Assembly (NCBI GenBank): GCA_022885665.1 | Contig: JAGQDJ010000633.1 | Coordinates: forward strand, 558,001 to 622,000 | Source: Triops longicaudatus | Lineage: Eukaryota; Arthropoda; Branchiopoda; Notostraca; Triopsidae | Length of the DNA stretch: 64,000 nt | Direction of reading: 5' to 3' | Part shown: positions 1 through 10,902 of the stretch, one piece after another | Layout of the letters: each line of letters starts with the position of its first letter | Position numbering within the stretch: the first letter of the stretch is position 1 | Made by a program: the position numbers and the translations under genes | The notes under the pieces: generated by a model | What the model saw: the letters and a program-made list of their open reading frames with translations, nothing else | Database searches by the model: none | What the model was told of the DNA's origin: nothing

Positions 1-859
1 CTTGACATGGCCCAACGAGCTGCACGGAAAATAGCCAAAGCTGACAAAACACTGGACACACTCGATCTTAAGCGACCAAAATGATCAGCAAGACCCACGA
101 CGGCATGGAAAGCGCTATGTACAGCTTGCAAAGTGGCGTCTAACATGGCGCTGATAGAGCCAAAAGTGTGTACAACGGACTCCAAGGCCTGGAAAGCTCC
201 CCGGGCGCTATCTTCTGCAACAGCAACGACCCTTAACACAAAAATACAATGAGCAACTGTCAACTTAACGATACTACACAAGATAAAGGGCACCTTAACG
301 AACAGCATAATTTCTTTAACATTTTTTAAATTTCTTTTTTTTTCGCAGCGTAAATGACGCTTACATTTCAATATTCATCTCAAGAATGACAACCTTCAAA
401 ATAACTCATGTTTCAAGTTGCTGTTTCTGGTCACATAATACTCACCGATTCTCAGAATCATAAGTATTCCCATAGGGACGAGAATACATGGATTCGTAGC
501 CTGTTCCATAGTTCATTGGATAAGACGAATAGGAAGGATAAAAACTGCTGGAACCATAAGGTGAGTAGCGAGAAGCGTAGCCTAAACCAGCGCCATATGT
601 ATTTCGGGAATAATAGCCCATGCCGACAGGGGCAGATGGAGGAGGGCGAGGAGGCAAAGGCGGTGCAGCTTGTTGTTGTCCGTCATACATTCCACTACAG
701 TAAATATTTACGTTAATAAATACTACCTCTATGGTAAGAGGGTAGCATGTACTTATTAAACGATGGACCTAAGACAGGTTTTGATGGCTGTGAAGTAGAC
801 GGCTGCGGCGGCATGACTTTAGGAAATTTGTTTACAGCTGAAGAAGACGACTCTTCCAT
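1..859 (-). CDS. PEX13: Peroxin-13 (PEX13), 3' part outside the window
   Basis: Peroxisomal membrane docking protein that works with PEX14 and PEX17 in import of PEX5/PEX7-bound matrix proteins. Reading leftwards, I place three exons at 859-753, 694-446 and 231 to beyond base 1, joined by GT-AG introns of 58 and 214 bp with matching codon phases. The N-terminus is rich in Pro, Ser, Gly and Tyr, with a PPLPPRPPP stretch followed by a Tyr/Gly/Ser-rich segment, typical of PEX13. The third exon encodes the conserved block (AEDSARGAFQALESVVHTFG and onward through ADHFGRL) that precedes the first membrane segment. The second membrane segment and the SH3 domain lie outside the window. The Met at 859 is preferred; an in-frame Met at 898, directly preceded by a TGA, would add 13 residues. 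Identification is by family similarity. Confidence 0.9.
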
Positions 860-2725
860 TATGGGAAAATATCTAGAAGAAACATATTTATAACGCATTC
901 ATGTTAATGCGTTCGTGTTTACCGAAACTAGTGTTATTTTGACAAGCTTGCCATTGGTTTGGGGTCACAAATCGTGGTATATGTACCTAACGAAATATTA
1001 TTTTTTGTTTGATAAGTAATTTACTAAATAATCTATTTTGATTTACTGAAGAAAGAATCTACCAAACAGTACGCACGTCAGAGCTAGGCAACAATAACAA
1101 GGCAACAGGTGAAACGCGAGATGATTCTCATTGGTGACCTCACTGATAAACGAAACACTCTTTGTCTACTTTTCCGTACAAGAACTGTTGAGGCGTGTCT
1201 ATTGGTGCCCGACAACTTGATCGATAAAAAATGATTGTTCCGTTAAAATAGAGCAAAAAATTTACCATAAAATTTCGTCGTTAATTGAGCGATTAAATCT
1301 TCACATAACCTTCGTCTTTACTGAATATTTTTGTCATTATTATAATATAATTACAATTATCGACATGGTTTCCAGCAAACGGAAGCTGAAAATCGCTAAC
1401 ATTTGTCAATAATAAAAGTAATACAGGGAAACTTTACTGTTTAAAAATATTCCGGCTTAATAATGTTATATTCCTTACAGAAAAAGTTTTTTGTATGATC
1501 CAGTATAATCTCGAATAGAGAGCCCTGATATAGCGAACTTTCGGTTGCAGAACACGGACTTTTCAGATCTTGAGGTGTGTGATTTTATAGAAAAGACGTC
1601 TACTAGGACTATGTTAAGATCTTGACATAAAAGTATTTCCCCCCATTCTCAGTGGGTTCGTTAGAGCATTATACTACATTAGTATACCGTGAAAGCACAT
1701 GATCTTTAAAGTGGACGCTCCCCTATTGTTATCTATTGACAAATCACGCATGACGTCACAAATGAATTTTAGGATATCGGGCTAATGAATTTGTCAAAAA
1801 GCGTCAACTTTTTCGGTAGAATTTCGTCAGCCTGCGCATTTAAACCGGTAAAACTTCTTAGCGGTCCTAGGCCCCGCCAGATGATCCACCCTCCGTTACT
1901 AGCAACCTAGCATAGTCCATGAAACCACGCCTGAGGGCTGTAACGGGCTGTACGACTCGTTGATTGGCTCGTAAATTTCCTCTGTGAAAGGGAAAACATG
2001 GCGTCCTGATTATAACAAGGGTTGTTTGACAACTAACCTGAATTAGAGAGTGTGTTCTTGACGTACCCGGGTGTCTGCGGTCTCTCGAAAACGAAAGTCT
2101 GTGGCATAAAACTTCCGTTAGAAGTTGACATTGTGACCAATAGGATATTACGTTTTAACCATATTGTGACGCCGTTTCCGTAAAAGTTCCCTCCCAGCGT
2201 CTTTTTCACTGTTAGTGTTACACTGCAAATTTCGTGCCATGGCGCCTTCGTAGGATTATTGCCCAGAAAATATATTACGAATTTTCCCTTTCGTTTTCGG
2301 TAAGTGTTTGATCTGTACAATGTCTTGTTCTAGTATCATTTCCAGTCCTGTTAAAAATGGAGGACAATAGAGTATATTTCCAGGTGTAGTGAAATCTGAC
2401 CTATATTTTAACATTCATTTAAATAAAGGCTCAAGTAGTCTTGGCTGTCATTAGTTAAATTTTTCCAGGTCACTGGATTGTTCTGTAGCAATTCATTGGC
2501 ATAACGGAAAAGTAAATACCACTCCGGGCGCCCACTTTCCCTGTCTCTACAATCTGAAGGGAAAGTGAGTCTTAAAAATTGTAGAAAATTATAAAAGACG
2601 AGGAAAAAAAGCATAGACGAAAAAGGAACAGTATGATAGTTCTGGTTTCTTGTCTTTCTAGGGACCTAAGTTTTCTAAGTTTTTTTTTTAGGTCGAAGGA
2701 ACACCGACTAATGCAATTGGAAGCC
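860..2725. other. Divergent intergenic region between PEX13 and furin
   Basis: About 1.9 kb separates the two divergent start codons, so it should hold both promoters and the 5' UTRs. I see inverted CCAAT boxes (ATTGG near 1130, 1200 and 1963) and a palindromic CRE at 1751-1758. A pyrimidine tract ending in AG at 2683-2692 looks like the acceptor of a 5'-UTR intron of the furin gene. Open frames here (for example 2033-2320 on the minus strand) show no domain, and I do not call them genes. Confidence 0.5.
1751..1758. promoter_or_regulatory. Palindromic CRE (TGACGTCA)
   Basis: A perfect 8-bp CRE, the binding site of CREB/ATF bZIP factors, lies in the divergent spacer about 0.9 kb from PEX13 and 1 kb from the furin start codon. 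The match is exact, but an 8-mer can occur by chance and function is inferred. Confidence 0.3.
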
Positions 2726-5700
2726 ATGGAGTTACGCAACTGCCCATGGGTGGTGGTGAAGTGGTTATTATTTTGGAGTTTTTGGCTATCCACATGTCAG
2801 AGTATTGCAGAGAGCAGCGCCAGTCCCCGTATTTATATGAACCAGTTTGCTGTTCATGTTCCAAATGCTACAGAAGGTTATATCCGCGATTTGGCCGCCA
2901 AACACGATCTCCTTTACCTTGGACAGGTACACTTTTTTTCTAGACGAATTTACCGATCCTTCGAACAAGATATCGTGATGCACCCAAGGCTTTCAAAAGA
3001 CTTTTTCACATTGCCAGGAAAAAGCCCAGATGATGGTGAGTGAAATGGAATGTGAAGAAAACGACTTTCTCTCACCAACATCTGACCGTAGACGGTCTTC
3101 TCTGTACTGTCTGCCTTTTTATCTTTTCTAATTTCTTTGGCGATGGCGGGTTGTAGTGAGGAAGTTGTTAGTATGCTTTGTACAAATATGCTTTTCTCTC
3201 CGTTAAGTAAACTTTAAGTGAATTCTAGCTCGGAGCTCAAATGGGTTGAATAGGGAAAAGTAGGAAACGAGATTGCTGGTAAACAGTATGGCCTTGCCTG
3301 AAAAGGACATCCACTTTTCTTTCCAAAAAGGCAAGAAATAAATAAATAAAAAATAGCATGTAGGAGTGTTGGAGAAAACCGAACTGGAAGTACGTTTTAA
3401 ATGCGTCGTTATCCAGGAAGTAAGATTTTTTTTTAATATACAAATTGTACAGATAACTTGTTCCGTTTTTGTATTTCCTACCATATTACTCTTTGAAGCA
3501 TAGTTTTTTACTTCTGGCGTAAGTTTATCGACAACTAAACCACAGTTCTTTATATGTGACCTCTGCCAAGTGCGCCTATTTGGAGAAGATTGCTTCTGCT
3601 TCAAATGTGGCCATTCGATTATCGTAGTTGACGTAGTCCGTTAATGCGGTTTATTATCTTATTACTATTTTTTGCTTATTAATTATTTATTACTATTAAT
3701 ACTTCCTATTTTTGTTTCTTCATTCACCCCGTGGTGTTTGAACTTAAGGCCAGCTCCATTTGTGACTGGGTTGCTAAGCCAAACACTCCTTTTTTTAGTA
3801 TACAATAAGAGTGGCTTTGTATTATACATTGAAGCTTATATCTTTTCGTCATTCCATGATGGAACTTACAAGAAACGGTGTCACGCTATAGGAAATGCTT
3901 TGATTGCTGCAAAGCTACTCTATATTAGAAATACATGAACAGTCGGAAAAAAGTTCGGTCAACATTTGCACTAAAAATAATAATAATAATAAATCATAAA
4001 CATGGTTCCGTGAGCTCACTCTTACTTTCTGTATAGTCGTCGTAAAGTTTGGAAGAGATCGGTAAATTTCATAATTGATATGTGGTTGGAAATATGAATT
4101 GTATGTGATTGAATATTTATGGTTTCTCCATACAGATTGGATCGTTGGAAGATTACTATTTATTAGAAGAGCCACGGTTGCATCGTCGGTCGTTAAGCCA
4201 TAGTCCACTCCATCATAGAAAGTTGTTGGATGAAACAGGTGTGTCGTGGGTAGCTCAACAGACAGAAAAGAAACGAGTCAAACGAGATTTTGTTCCCGTG
4301 AGGAAATCTCGTCCGGATTTTACGGACCCATTGTATTCCGATCAATGGTATATGGTAAGACTCAGGCAATTTTGTTTATTTCATTACTATATCTGCAGCA
4401 CGTTCACAATTTCCGTTTTAGATTATTTTATTTTCGACCCCCCTCAAAAAAAATATAATAATAAGCGACAATGTCTAAGCTTTTAATTAAGTTCCTTTGA
4501 TTCGTGCGTTGCGACATTTTTGTAAGCGTCAGCGAACCTTACCTTTCTATTGAAACGAAAGTGTGAAATTCTCAATTTCGAAAAGAAACTTTCGATGACA
4601 TTTTTGTTCGTGCAACGGAATTGAAATACTACTGATTCTTTCAGTTCGATCTGTCATAGATTTTTTTCACACTTTCAGAATGCGGGAGCGGAAGGAGGAT
4701 GGGATATGAATATTTGGCCAGCGTGGCAGAAAGGCTATACAGGAAAAGGCGTGGTGGTCTCCATTCTCGATGATGGAATCCAAACCAATCATCCCGATTT
4801 AGCGCCCAATTACGATCCTTTGGCTTCAACTGACATTAATGACGCAGGTACAGTGTTCATATTACACCTTAACTTCGATTACCTTCCCACGTACTTCCAT
4901 TTCCTATTTTCGTGATGAATAGTACGATTCATATTATGGCTTTCTTTATTGCAGACGAGGATCCTAGTCCAAGAGATAACGGTGATAATAAACATGGGAC
5001 CAGATGTGCGGGAGAAGTCGCTGCTGTCGCTGGCAACGGCGTATGTGGAGTGGGTGTAGCTTTTAACGCATCCATTGGGGGTGTGCGTATGCTGGACGGA
5101 GCTGTTAACGATGCTGTGGAAGCCAAAGCTTTGTCTCTGCGTCCAGACCATATTCACGTATATTCCGCTTCTTGGGGACCGGAAGACGATGGCAAAACAG
5201 TGGACGGTCCAGGACCTTTGGCTAAACGCGCTTTTATCAACGGAATTATCAAAGGACGAGGTGGCAAAGGATCCATCTTTGTCTGGGCCTCCGGAAACGG
5301 CGGCCGGCACGAAGATAGCTGCAATTGCGACGGCTATACAAATTCTATTTTCACGTTATCCATATCGTCTGCCACGCAAGGTGGTTTAAAACCTTGGTAC
5401 TTGGAAGAATGTTCGTCGACCTTGGCCACAACCTACTCTTCTGGGCGACCGGATGTGGATAAAGGTGTGGCTACTTCCGACATGGACGGAGCATTGCGGC
5501 CGGAATTTCTATGCACAACCGAACACACGGGTAAAATATGGCTATCTACCAACAGCAAAACCTGCTATTTTTATTATTTATTTATTTATTATTATTATTA
5601 TTTTTTTTTTTTTAATAGGTACTAGCGCGTCTGCCCCGCTGGCTGCTGGAATCTGCGCGTTGGCTCTGGAAGCCAATCCTGACTTAACATGGCGAGATAT

Positions 5701-8200
5701 ACAGCATTTAGTGGTTATGACTTCTCGACCAGGGCCTCTTCATGATCCGAATTGGGTTACAAATGGAGTCGGAAGGAAAGTTTCGCATAAATTTGGCTAT
5801 GGGCTAATGGATGCTGGCGCAATGGTGACGCTTGCTGAACAGTGGACCACCGTTCCACCCCAACACGTGTGTCAGACGCCGGTTGATAACGTAGAACGTC
5901 CTATTCCAGCGGGCTTCGGACAAAAGTTGGAAGTTCTAATAGATACGGACGCTTGTGCAGGCACGCCTCATGCAGTGCGCTACTTGGAGCACGTTCAGTG
6001 TAGGTTAACCTTAAGGTACGCCCCTCGAGGTAACCTACGACTCAGGTTAACTTCGCCCTCTGGCACTCCTACCGTTTTGTTATTCGAACGACCAAGAGAC
6101 GTATTGGATTCTGTTTTTGAAGATTGGCCTTTCATGACCGTGCACCTATGGGGTGAACGGGCACAAGGCCGGTGGAAGCTGGAAGTCATTAATGCTGGGA
6201 ACCGACGTGTTACTAAACCAGGTATTGCTTGAAGACCACGTGTTATTAAAATAATTAAAGAGTTTCTTTAAAGATATTATTAAAAGATATTTTAAGAGTT
6301 TCTTTATGAAAAGATGGCTGAATTAGTACTGTTACTTTTGTTTGTCGTAGGAATATTGAAAAAGTGGCAGTTAGTATTCTTCGGAACAGATGTTGACCCG
6401 GTAAGGTTAAGACCCTCTCCTAGCGGTTTGCCACCACCTGCACAAGAGCCCATTCCTTTGGTATTCCAACCCCCTGTTCCCACACGGGGAAGTGTATTTT
6501 TTCCTTCGGATTTTACGGGAATTTTCAACTTGGCTGTCGCCGGATCGCAACCTGTAACGTGGAAATCAGAGCTGCAAACGCATCCTACTCCACTTGCCCA
6601 AGCTGCTAATGAATCAACTAGGAAATGCCCGAAATTTTCGTGGGATGGGTAAGTCCGTTTTTTAATCCAATTATTTAATACACGTTGCCCTCTGTTCTTG
6701 TTTTCTTTTTTCCCCATTAATTCGCCTTCGTTAATTTTAGTAGTTTATTCTGTATATTACCTGTCTTGTAGGCCTTGATTTGTTTATTTTAAAAAATACT
6801 GGATAAATCAATGGCAGCTTATTTGGTTTTCATATACGTAGACGCTGTGTGGACGAGTGTCCTGGTCGTCATCATTCTAGTGCAGAAGGATGGTGTTTCC
6901 CATGTCATCCCACTTGCCTGTCATGTCCATTGTCACCTTTGGTATGCACAAGCTGCGACCACCACTTGTTACTCCACGATGGTCAGTGCGTTGCGTCGTG
7001 TCCATCGGGCTTTTTCGAAGCGGAAGATACATGTGTCGTGTGTCATGAAGACTGCCAAACTTGCCATGGTTCCGGAGCTCAACACTGTCTGACTTGTCCA
7101 TTCAATAAGTTCCTTCTCCTGGGCACATGCGTGGACCGCTGCCCGGATGGATATTGGCAAACCGAAGAGAACACCTGTATGTCTTGCACACAGGGTTGTA
7201 TTCGCTGTGATAATCAAGCATGCCTCGCCTGTGAAGATCATTGGGAACTGGATAGTAGTGGACGATGCATTCCAGAAGGTGCTAACTTGTGTGGTAAAGG
7301 TAAGCGCAAAACACTCTATTAAGATTTTTTTTAAAAATAATCTTCTATCTGTAGACGAATACATGTCAAATAGCAGTACCTGTAGTCCCTGCCACCGTAC
7401 TTGCGTTACCTGCTCGGGACCTTCGTCCCTTCAGTGTCTATCGTGCCCAGAAGGCTTTTCGTTGGTGCCTAGTTTAGGACAGTGTTTAGCACAGTGTCCT
7501 CCAGGGACATATGCAACCGTTGGAGTAGAAGATAATGCGCCGTTTTGTTTACCTTGCACCGATTCCTGTGACGTTTGCAGTGGAGTGAAAGCATGCACCA
7601 AGTGCCGATCCGGTTTGCATCTGTACAATGGAACTTGTGTGGCAGGGTGTCCTGACGGGTACATTCCTTTTTATCTTAATTTAGTTAGTAATTCTTTACT
7701 ATAATTAAATCATTTATCTAGTCACTTATTTTTTCAGTATTCATCTGTTTATTTATTCAGTATTATCCCTATTCTATAGAATATTAATTTTTTTACTAAT
7801 TTACGAGCTACTTGAAAACCTGGGTTTCGTATTTTTATTTTATTCATTTTCATAAAAGAAGCTATTCGTGTTACCAATATGTGTATAAGCCGTATAAGCT
7901 CAGTTTATGCAGCCATTTTGAGAATTATTTTTGATTCTTTTGCTTATGTTTCAGGTTGTATAGCGATCTTGGTCGTTGCATACCATGCGATAGTACCTGC
8001 GCGGTATGTTCTGGTCCTGGGAATCTTGATTGTGTGAAGTGTGCTGCACCACGGGCCTGGTTAGGCTCACAATGCGTACAGACTTGCCCCGAAGGGTTAG
8101 AAATGGGTCGGCCCATTTATCGAGACGAGCAAGGCGAGCTAACTTGCTTAAATGAACAAATGAGGTAAGTTTATCGAACATGAATAAAAACAGCATTAAC

Positions 8201-8234
<34 letters not shown>

Positions 8235-8572
8235 ATAGAGCCATGCCTTTACAAGTTGAGTTTGAAACGGAAAGCGCTGGCAGGGGTGCAAGGGCAGGGA
8301 AGGAAGTGAATCTTGATCACAGTGGCGGGGGTATCCAGAGCTGGACAGCTTCGATGACTTTTCTGGCAGTGATCGTTTGTGGAGTGAGTGCGGCGATGCT
8401 AGGGGTGGTTTTTGTTTGTTTCCAGCGCCGAAGAAACTCGGTAGATGTCCTGTCCTATAGGAAATTACCGCGCGTAGACGTGTTAATGGCAACGAGCAAT
8501 GAGAAAGTCTTACTTTCTCCTTCAGACTTAGAAGATGGGTACGAATCTGAAGAATTCTATTCCCGGGCGTGA
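2726..8572 (+). CDS. furin: Furin-type proprotein convertase with Cys-rich repeats and membrane anchor
   Basis: Subtilisin-like (S8B) endoprotease of the secretory pathway that cleaves proproteins after basic motifs. Exons: 2726-2926, 4136-4354, 4679-4847, 4955-5530, 5619-6221, 6351-6648, 6842-7299, 7355-7658, 7955-8164, 8239-8572; phases close to give 1,123 aa. Order: signal peptide (about 1-30); prodomain ending in KKRVKR after residue 117; catalytic domain with Asp171 (SILDDG), His210 (NKHGTRCAG), oxyanion Asn311 (WASGNGG) and Ser391 (GTSASAP); P domain; proline-rich linker; six furin-like CxxC repeats (6842-8164); transmembrane helix about 1050-1073; short tail with an acidic cluster (DLEDGYESEEFYSR). 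The anchor plus long Cys-rich region points to a Fur2/PCSK5-PCSK6-like enzyme rather than the short Fur1 type. The P-domain integrin-like RGD of mammalian furin reads RGN here. Start chosen for its good context (GCCATGG); an in-frame Met at 2711 is possible. Confidence 0.95.
2927..4135 (+). other. First coding intron of furin (1.2 kb)
   Basis: Donor GGACAG|GTACAC and acceptor CATACAG|ATTGG join Gln and Ile of the prodomain in phase 0. The intron holds AT-rich unique sequence and a short AAT microsatellite near 3977-3993. I see no gene or RNA in it. Confidence 0.6.
8204..8233 (+). repeat. Homopolymer T tract before the last furin exon
   Basis: An uninterrupted run of about 30 T forms the pyrimidine tract of the acceptor TTTGATAG|AGCC used by the last furin exon. 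Its length may vary between individuals or be an assembly approximation. Confidence 0.9.
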
Positions 8573-8820
8573 TGAGCTTCGTACATTGGGATGTGATATC
8601 ATTTTTAGTTGAGGGGGAATCTTTAGTAGAGGGGGAAAACTTGGAAGATTATATGGAAGATTTTTGTTTGCCTTATATGAAAAAGTCTATCATCGCAAGT
8701 GATTTTGTAACCTTTTTTCATGCTATTGTGGAGTAGTACTTTTGTATATATGAAAATATCCTTCAACTCAGTGTTACAAACGCAAAAGAATGGTTAGTAC
8801 ACTGTTTTACAGATAAGATG

Positions 8821-8826
8821 TTTATT
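8821..8826 (-). terminator. Poly(A) signal of COX5A
   Basis: AATAAA on the minus strand about 100 bases past the COX5A stop codon, the expected place for its polyadenylation signal. Confidence 0.6.
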
Positions 8827-8881
8827 AATCGGGAGTGTATTGACTAATTTACAACCTATGCACTGGCCGGCTGGGAATTAG

Positions 8882-8887
8882 AATAAA
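8882..8887 (+). terminator. Probable poly(A) signal of furin
   Basis: This is the first AATAAA I find on the plus strand after the furin stop, 310 bases downstream. Cleavage 10-30 bases later would place the furin 3' end next to or inside the last COX5A codons (stop at 8927-8929 on the other strand). Confidence 0.45.
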
Positions 8888-8926
8888 CCCAGTCGCTAAT
8901 ATTCTCATTGTTTACGGGGTCGAGAA

Positions 8927-9520
8927 TTAGTGCATATCGTAGACGCTCTTAAGGGCCAACTCTGGTTGATCGTATCCCAATTCTTCTGGTGTGTTGACAC
9001 CCAATTGGGCCAAAGTTGGGCGAATTTCCTATTAATACAGAAAGAAACTATTATAATCTTGGCAAGTACAGTGACTACGTGACTTACCTGGAGAATGTAA
9101 GGGTAGATTTCCTTAACGCGATTACCGCACTTGTCCTTGACAGTTTCAACAAATCGAACAGCCAAAGCGTAATCGTTAACTCGTCTGCAGGCATTTAAGG
9201 CTGCGATGATGATCTTGGGCTCAGGAACCAAATCCATACCAGCTAAGTCGTTCATGGCTTTACGGATCTCCCATCCGTCGATGTCTTGGCGGTTAAAGAA
9301 AGCCTCATAACGAGCGTCGAATTCTTCATCGGATTCAGTGTTGTGCTTGGACATATGACGACGACCAGCTACGGCTGTAAAAACAGATGAAGCAGTTAAA
9401 AGTTCTATCTCCGACGCCAAGATTATGCTGATTATCGTTATTTTGTAACTTACTTAAGGACTGCGGCATCAATCCGGATTTTAAGGCCGAGGTGGCACGA
9501 ACAGCGATGGAGCGAAACAT
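8927..9520 (-). CDS. COX5A: Cytochrome c oxidase subunit 5A, mitochondrial
   Basis: Nuclear-encoded matrix-side subunit of respiratory complex IV. Three exons at 9520-9454, 9374-9088 and 9028-8927 join in phase to 151 aa, the usual precursor length. The first exon encodes an Arg/Ser/Ala-rich mitochondrial presequence (MFRSIAVRATSALKSG). The mature part begins around RRHMSKHNTESDEEFDARYE and carries the characteristic EAFFNRQDIDGWEIRKAMN and IIIAALNACRRVNDYALAVR blocks, ending in KSVYDMH. An in-frame Met at 9538 would add six residues; I use the Met that begins the standard presequence. The gene is convergent with furin; their stop codons are 355 bp apart. Confidence 0.96.
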
Positions 9521-9538
9521 GTTTAAGTTGAAATCCAC

Positions 9539-10902
9539 TGGTATACCTTTAAAATGTAAATTTCAGTATACTAATTGTCCTCCGTTATGGCGGAAAGGAA
9601 GGCAAGCAGTGCAAAGTTGCCGTAGGTCTCAAAGTTATCACCTTGTTGAAGACCAAACAAGTGGTAAAATAACACGGAAAATTCCATAAAATTTTCATGA
9701 AAATATTTAATAGTTAATATTAAACTTCTCTACAATGTATAAGAATATTTGACTCGAGCGGAGGAGTCAAAGTCTGGCAGCGCTGGAAGTTTGACATTCA
9801 CTATTTTGTTGATGAAGGTGTGGCTCAGTTTGGTGCGGTGTTTTCACCTGTTTAAGAGAAAAACTTGGAGTGCATTAACTTTTGAGGTACGTGTATTCAG
9901 ACATCACCTAAAATTTCGTAGCTTTAGTATAAAGTGGCTTAAAATTCAAATATATCCTCGGAAGCGGTCAAATGGGCGTGGTCAATACGTTACCTGAGTT
10001 AACGCTTTATTTAGCTTCGTTCGTAAAGGAATTTTAGACAATATTTGGGCCTGTTACATCTCCGGTATACATAATTCCATAAATCGTAATTTTTCGAATA
10101 TATTATAGTGTTTAATTATTAAAACCTTTCGGATTTATATTAAAATTTTCCCTTGTTTTCCGAAATGTTGTAGTACAGGGCGCGGCAGAATAATAATCCG
10201 GATTTCAGACGTTAATAGCAAAAACCCACTTAGGTACACTACTTAGTCTATATTTCATGTTGGTTTGTGAGTCATATCGCATAGTGACCTTCATTCGAGA
10301 TATACGTATGTAAAGTTTGCATTTCCGAAGTTTCAAATTACCCGTCGGAATGCAGCCCGTATGTTGCCGCGTAACATCACTGAAGTTCATGATATTTTGT
10401 TTGCCAGTTGTGGAACATACTTAACTTTTACTATTAGAAGTTCTGTTACTCATAATTTTTCAATTCGGTCTTGAACGAATAACGTTCTTTTCGCGGTCAA
10501 ATTTCCATGTTTGTTTCCATATTTCCATAGTGCAACAGATTTTTCCTCCACGTTATCATTGTCTTATCTCAGTACAGGAATCACGTACGAGTGAAGATAG
10601 CGGTTTATTGCATTTCCTTTCTTATCCGTCATAGTTCCACAGATTTACTTGTATGTTTATAGCCATTTCTTGAAGTAACTACACTCTTTAAAAATGGCCT
10701 TGATAAAAGCCCTGTTATGCTTATGTTATTAGTATTCCACATCACGGTTTCATAAATTAATTTCCCAGTTGCTCTTGTTCGCTCGGATTTGTGGGAGGTC
10801 CAGCTTTAAATTAGCCTAATAAAATGTGTAGTAAAATCTTTATTTTTTCCGCCCACACAGTCTTGATCTAATTAAAGAAGATTTGTCAACTGGATTAGCG
10901 TC
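9539..10902. other. Divergent spacer between COX5A and protein 4.1
   Basis: AT-rich spacer holding the promoters of both divergent genes. A GGGCGTGGTC box (KLF/Sp-type) lies at 9973-9982 and an AG-ending pyrimidine tract near 10847-10860 may be a 5'-UTR acceptor. A sequence near 10175-10205 (CAGGGCGCGGCAGAATAATA) looks like a transposon end, but I could not find its partner. No coding region is supported. Confidence 0.4.

Noticed and set aside
713..752. PEX13 first exon continuing to YMLPSYHRGSIY
   Set aside because: It would leave an intron of about 30 bp and break the frame. The donor at 752 gives a 58-bp intron and matching phase.
10175..10430. Possible transposon starting CAGGGCGCGGCAGAATAATA
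   Set aside because: No matching inverted end was found in the neighbourhood, so I could not support an element.
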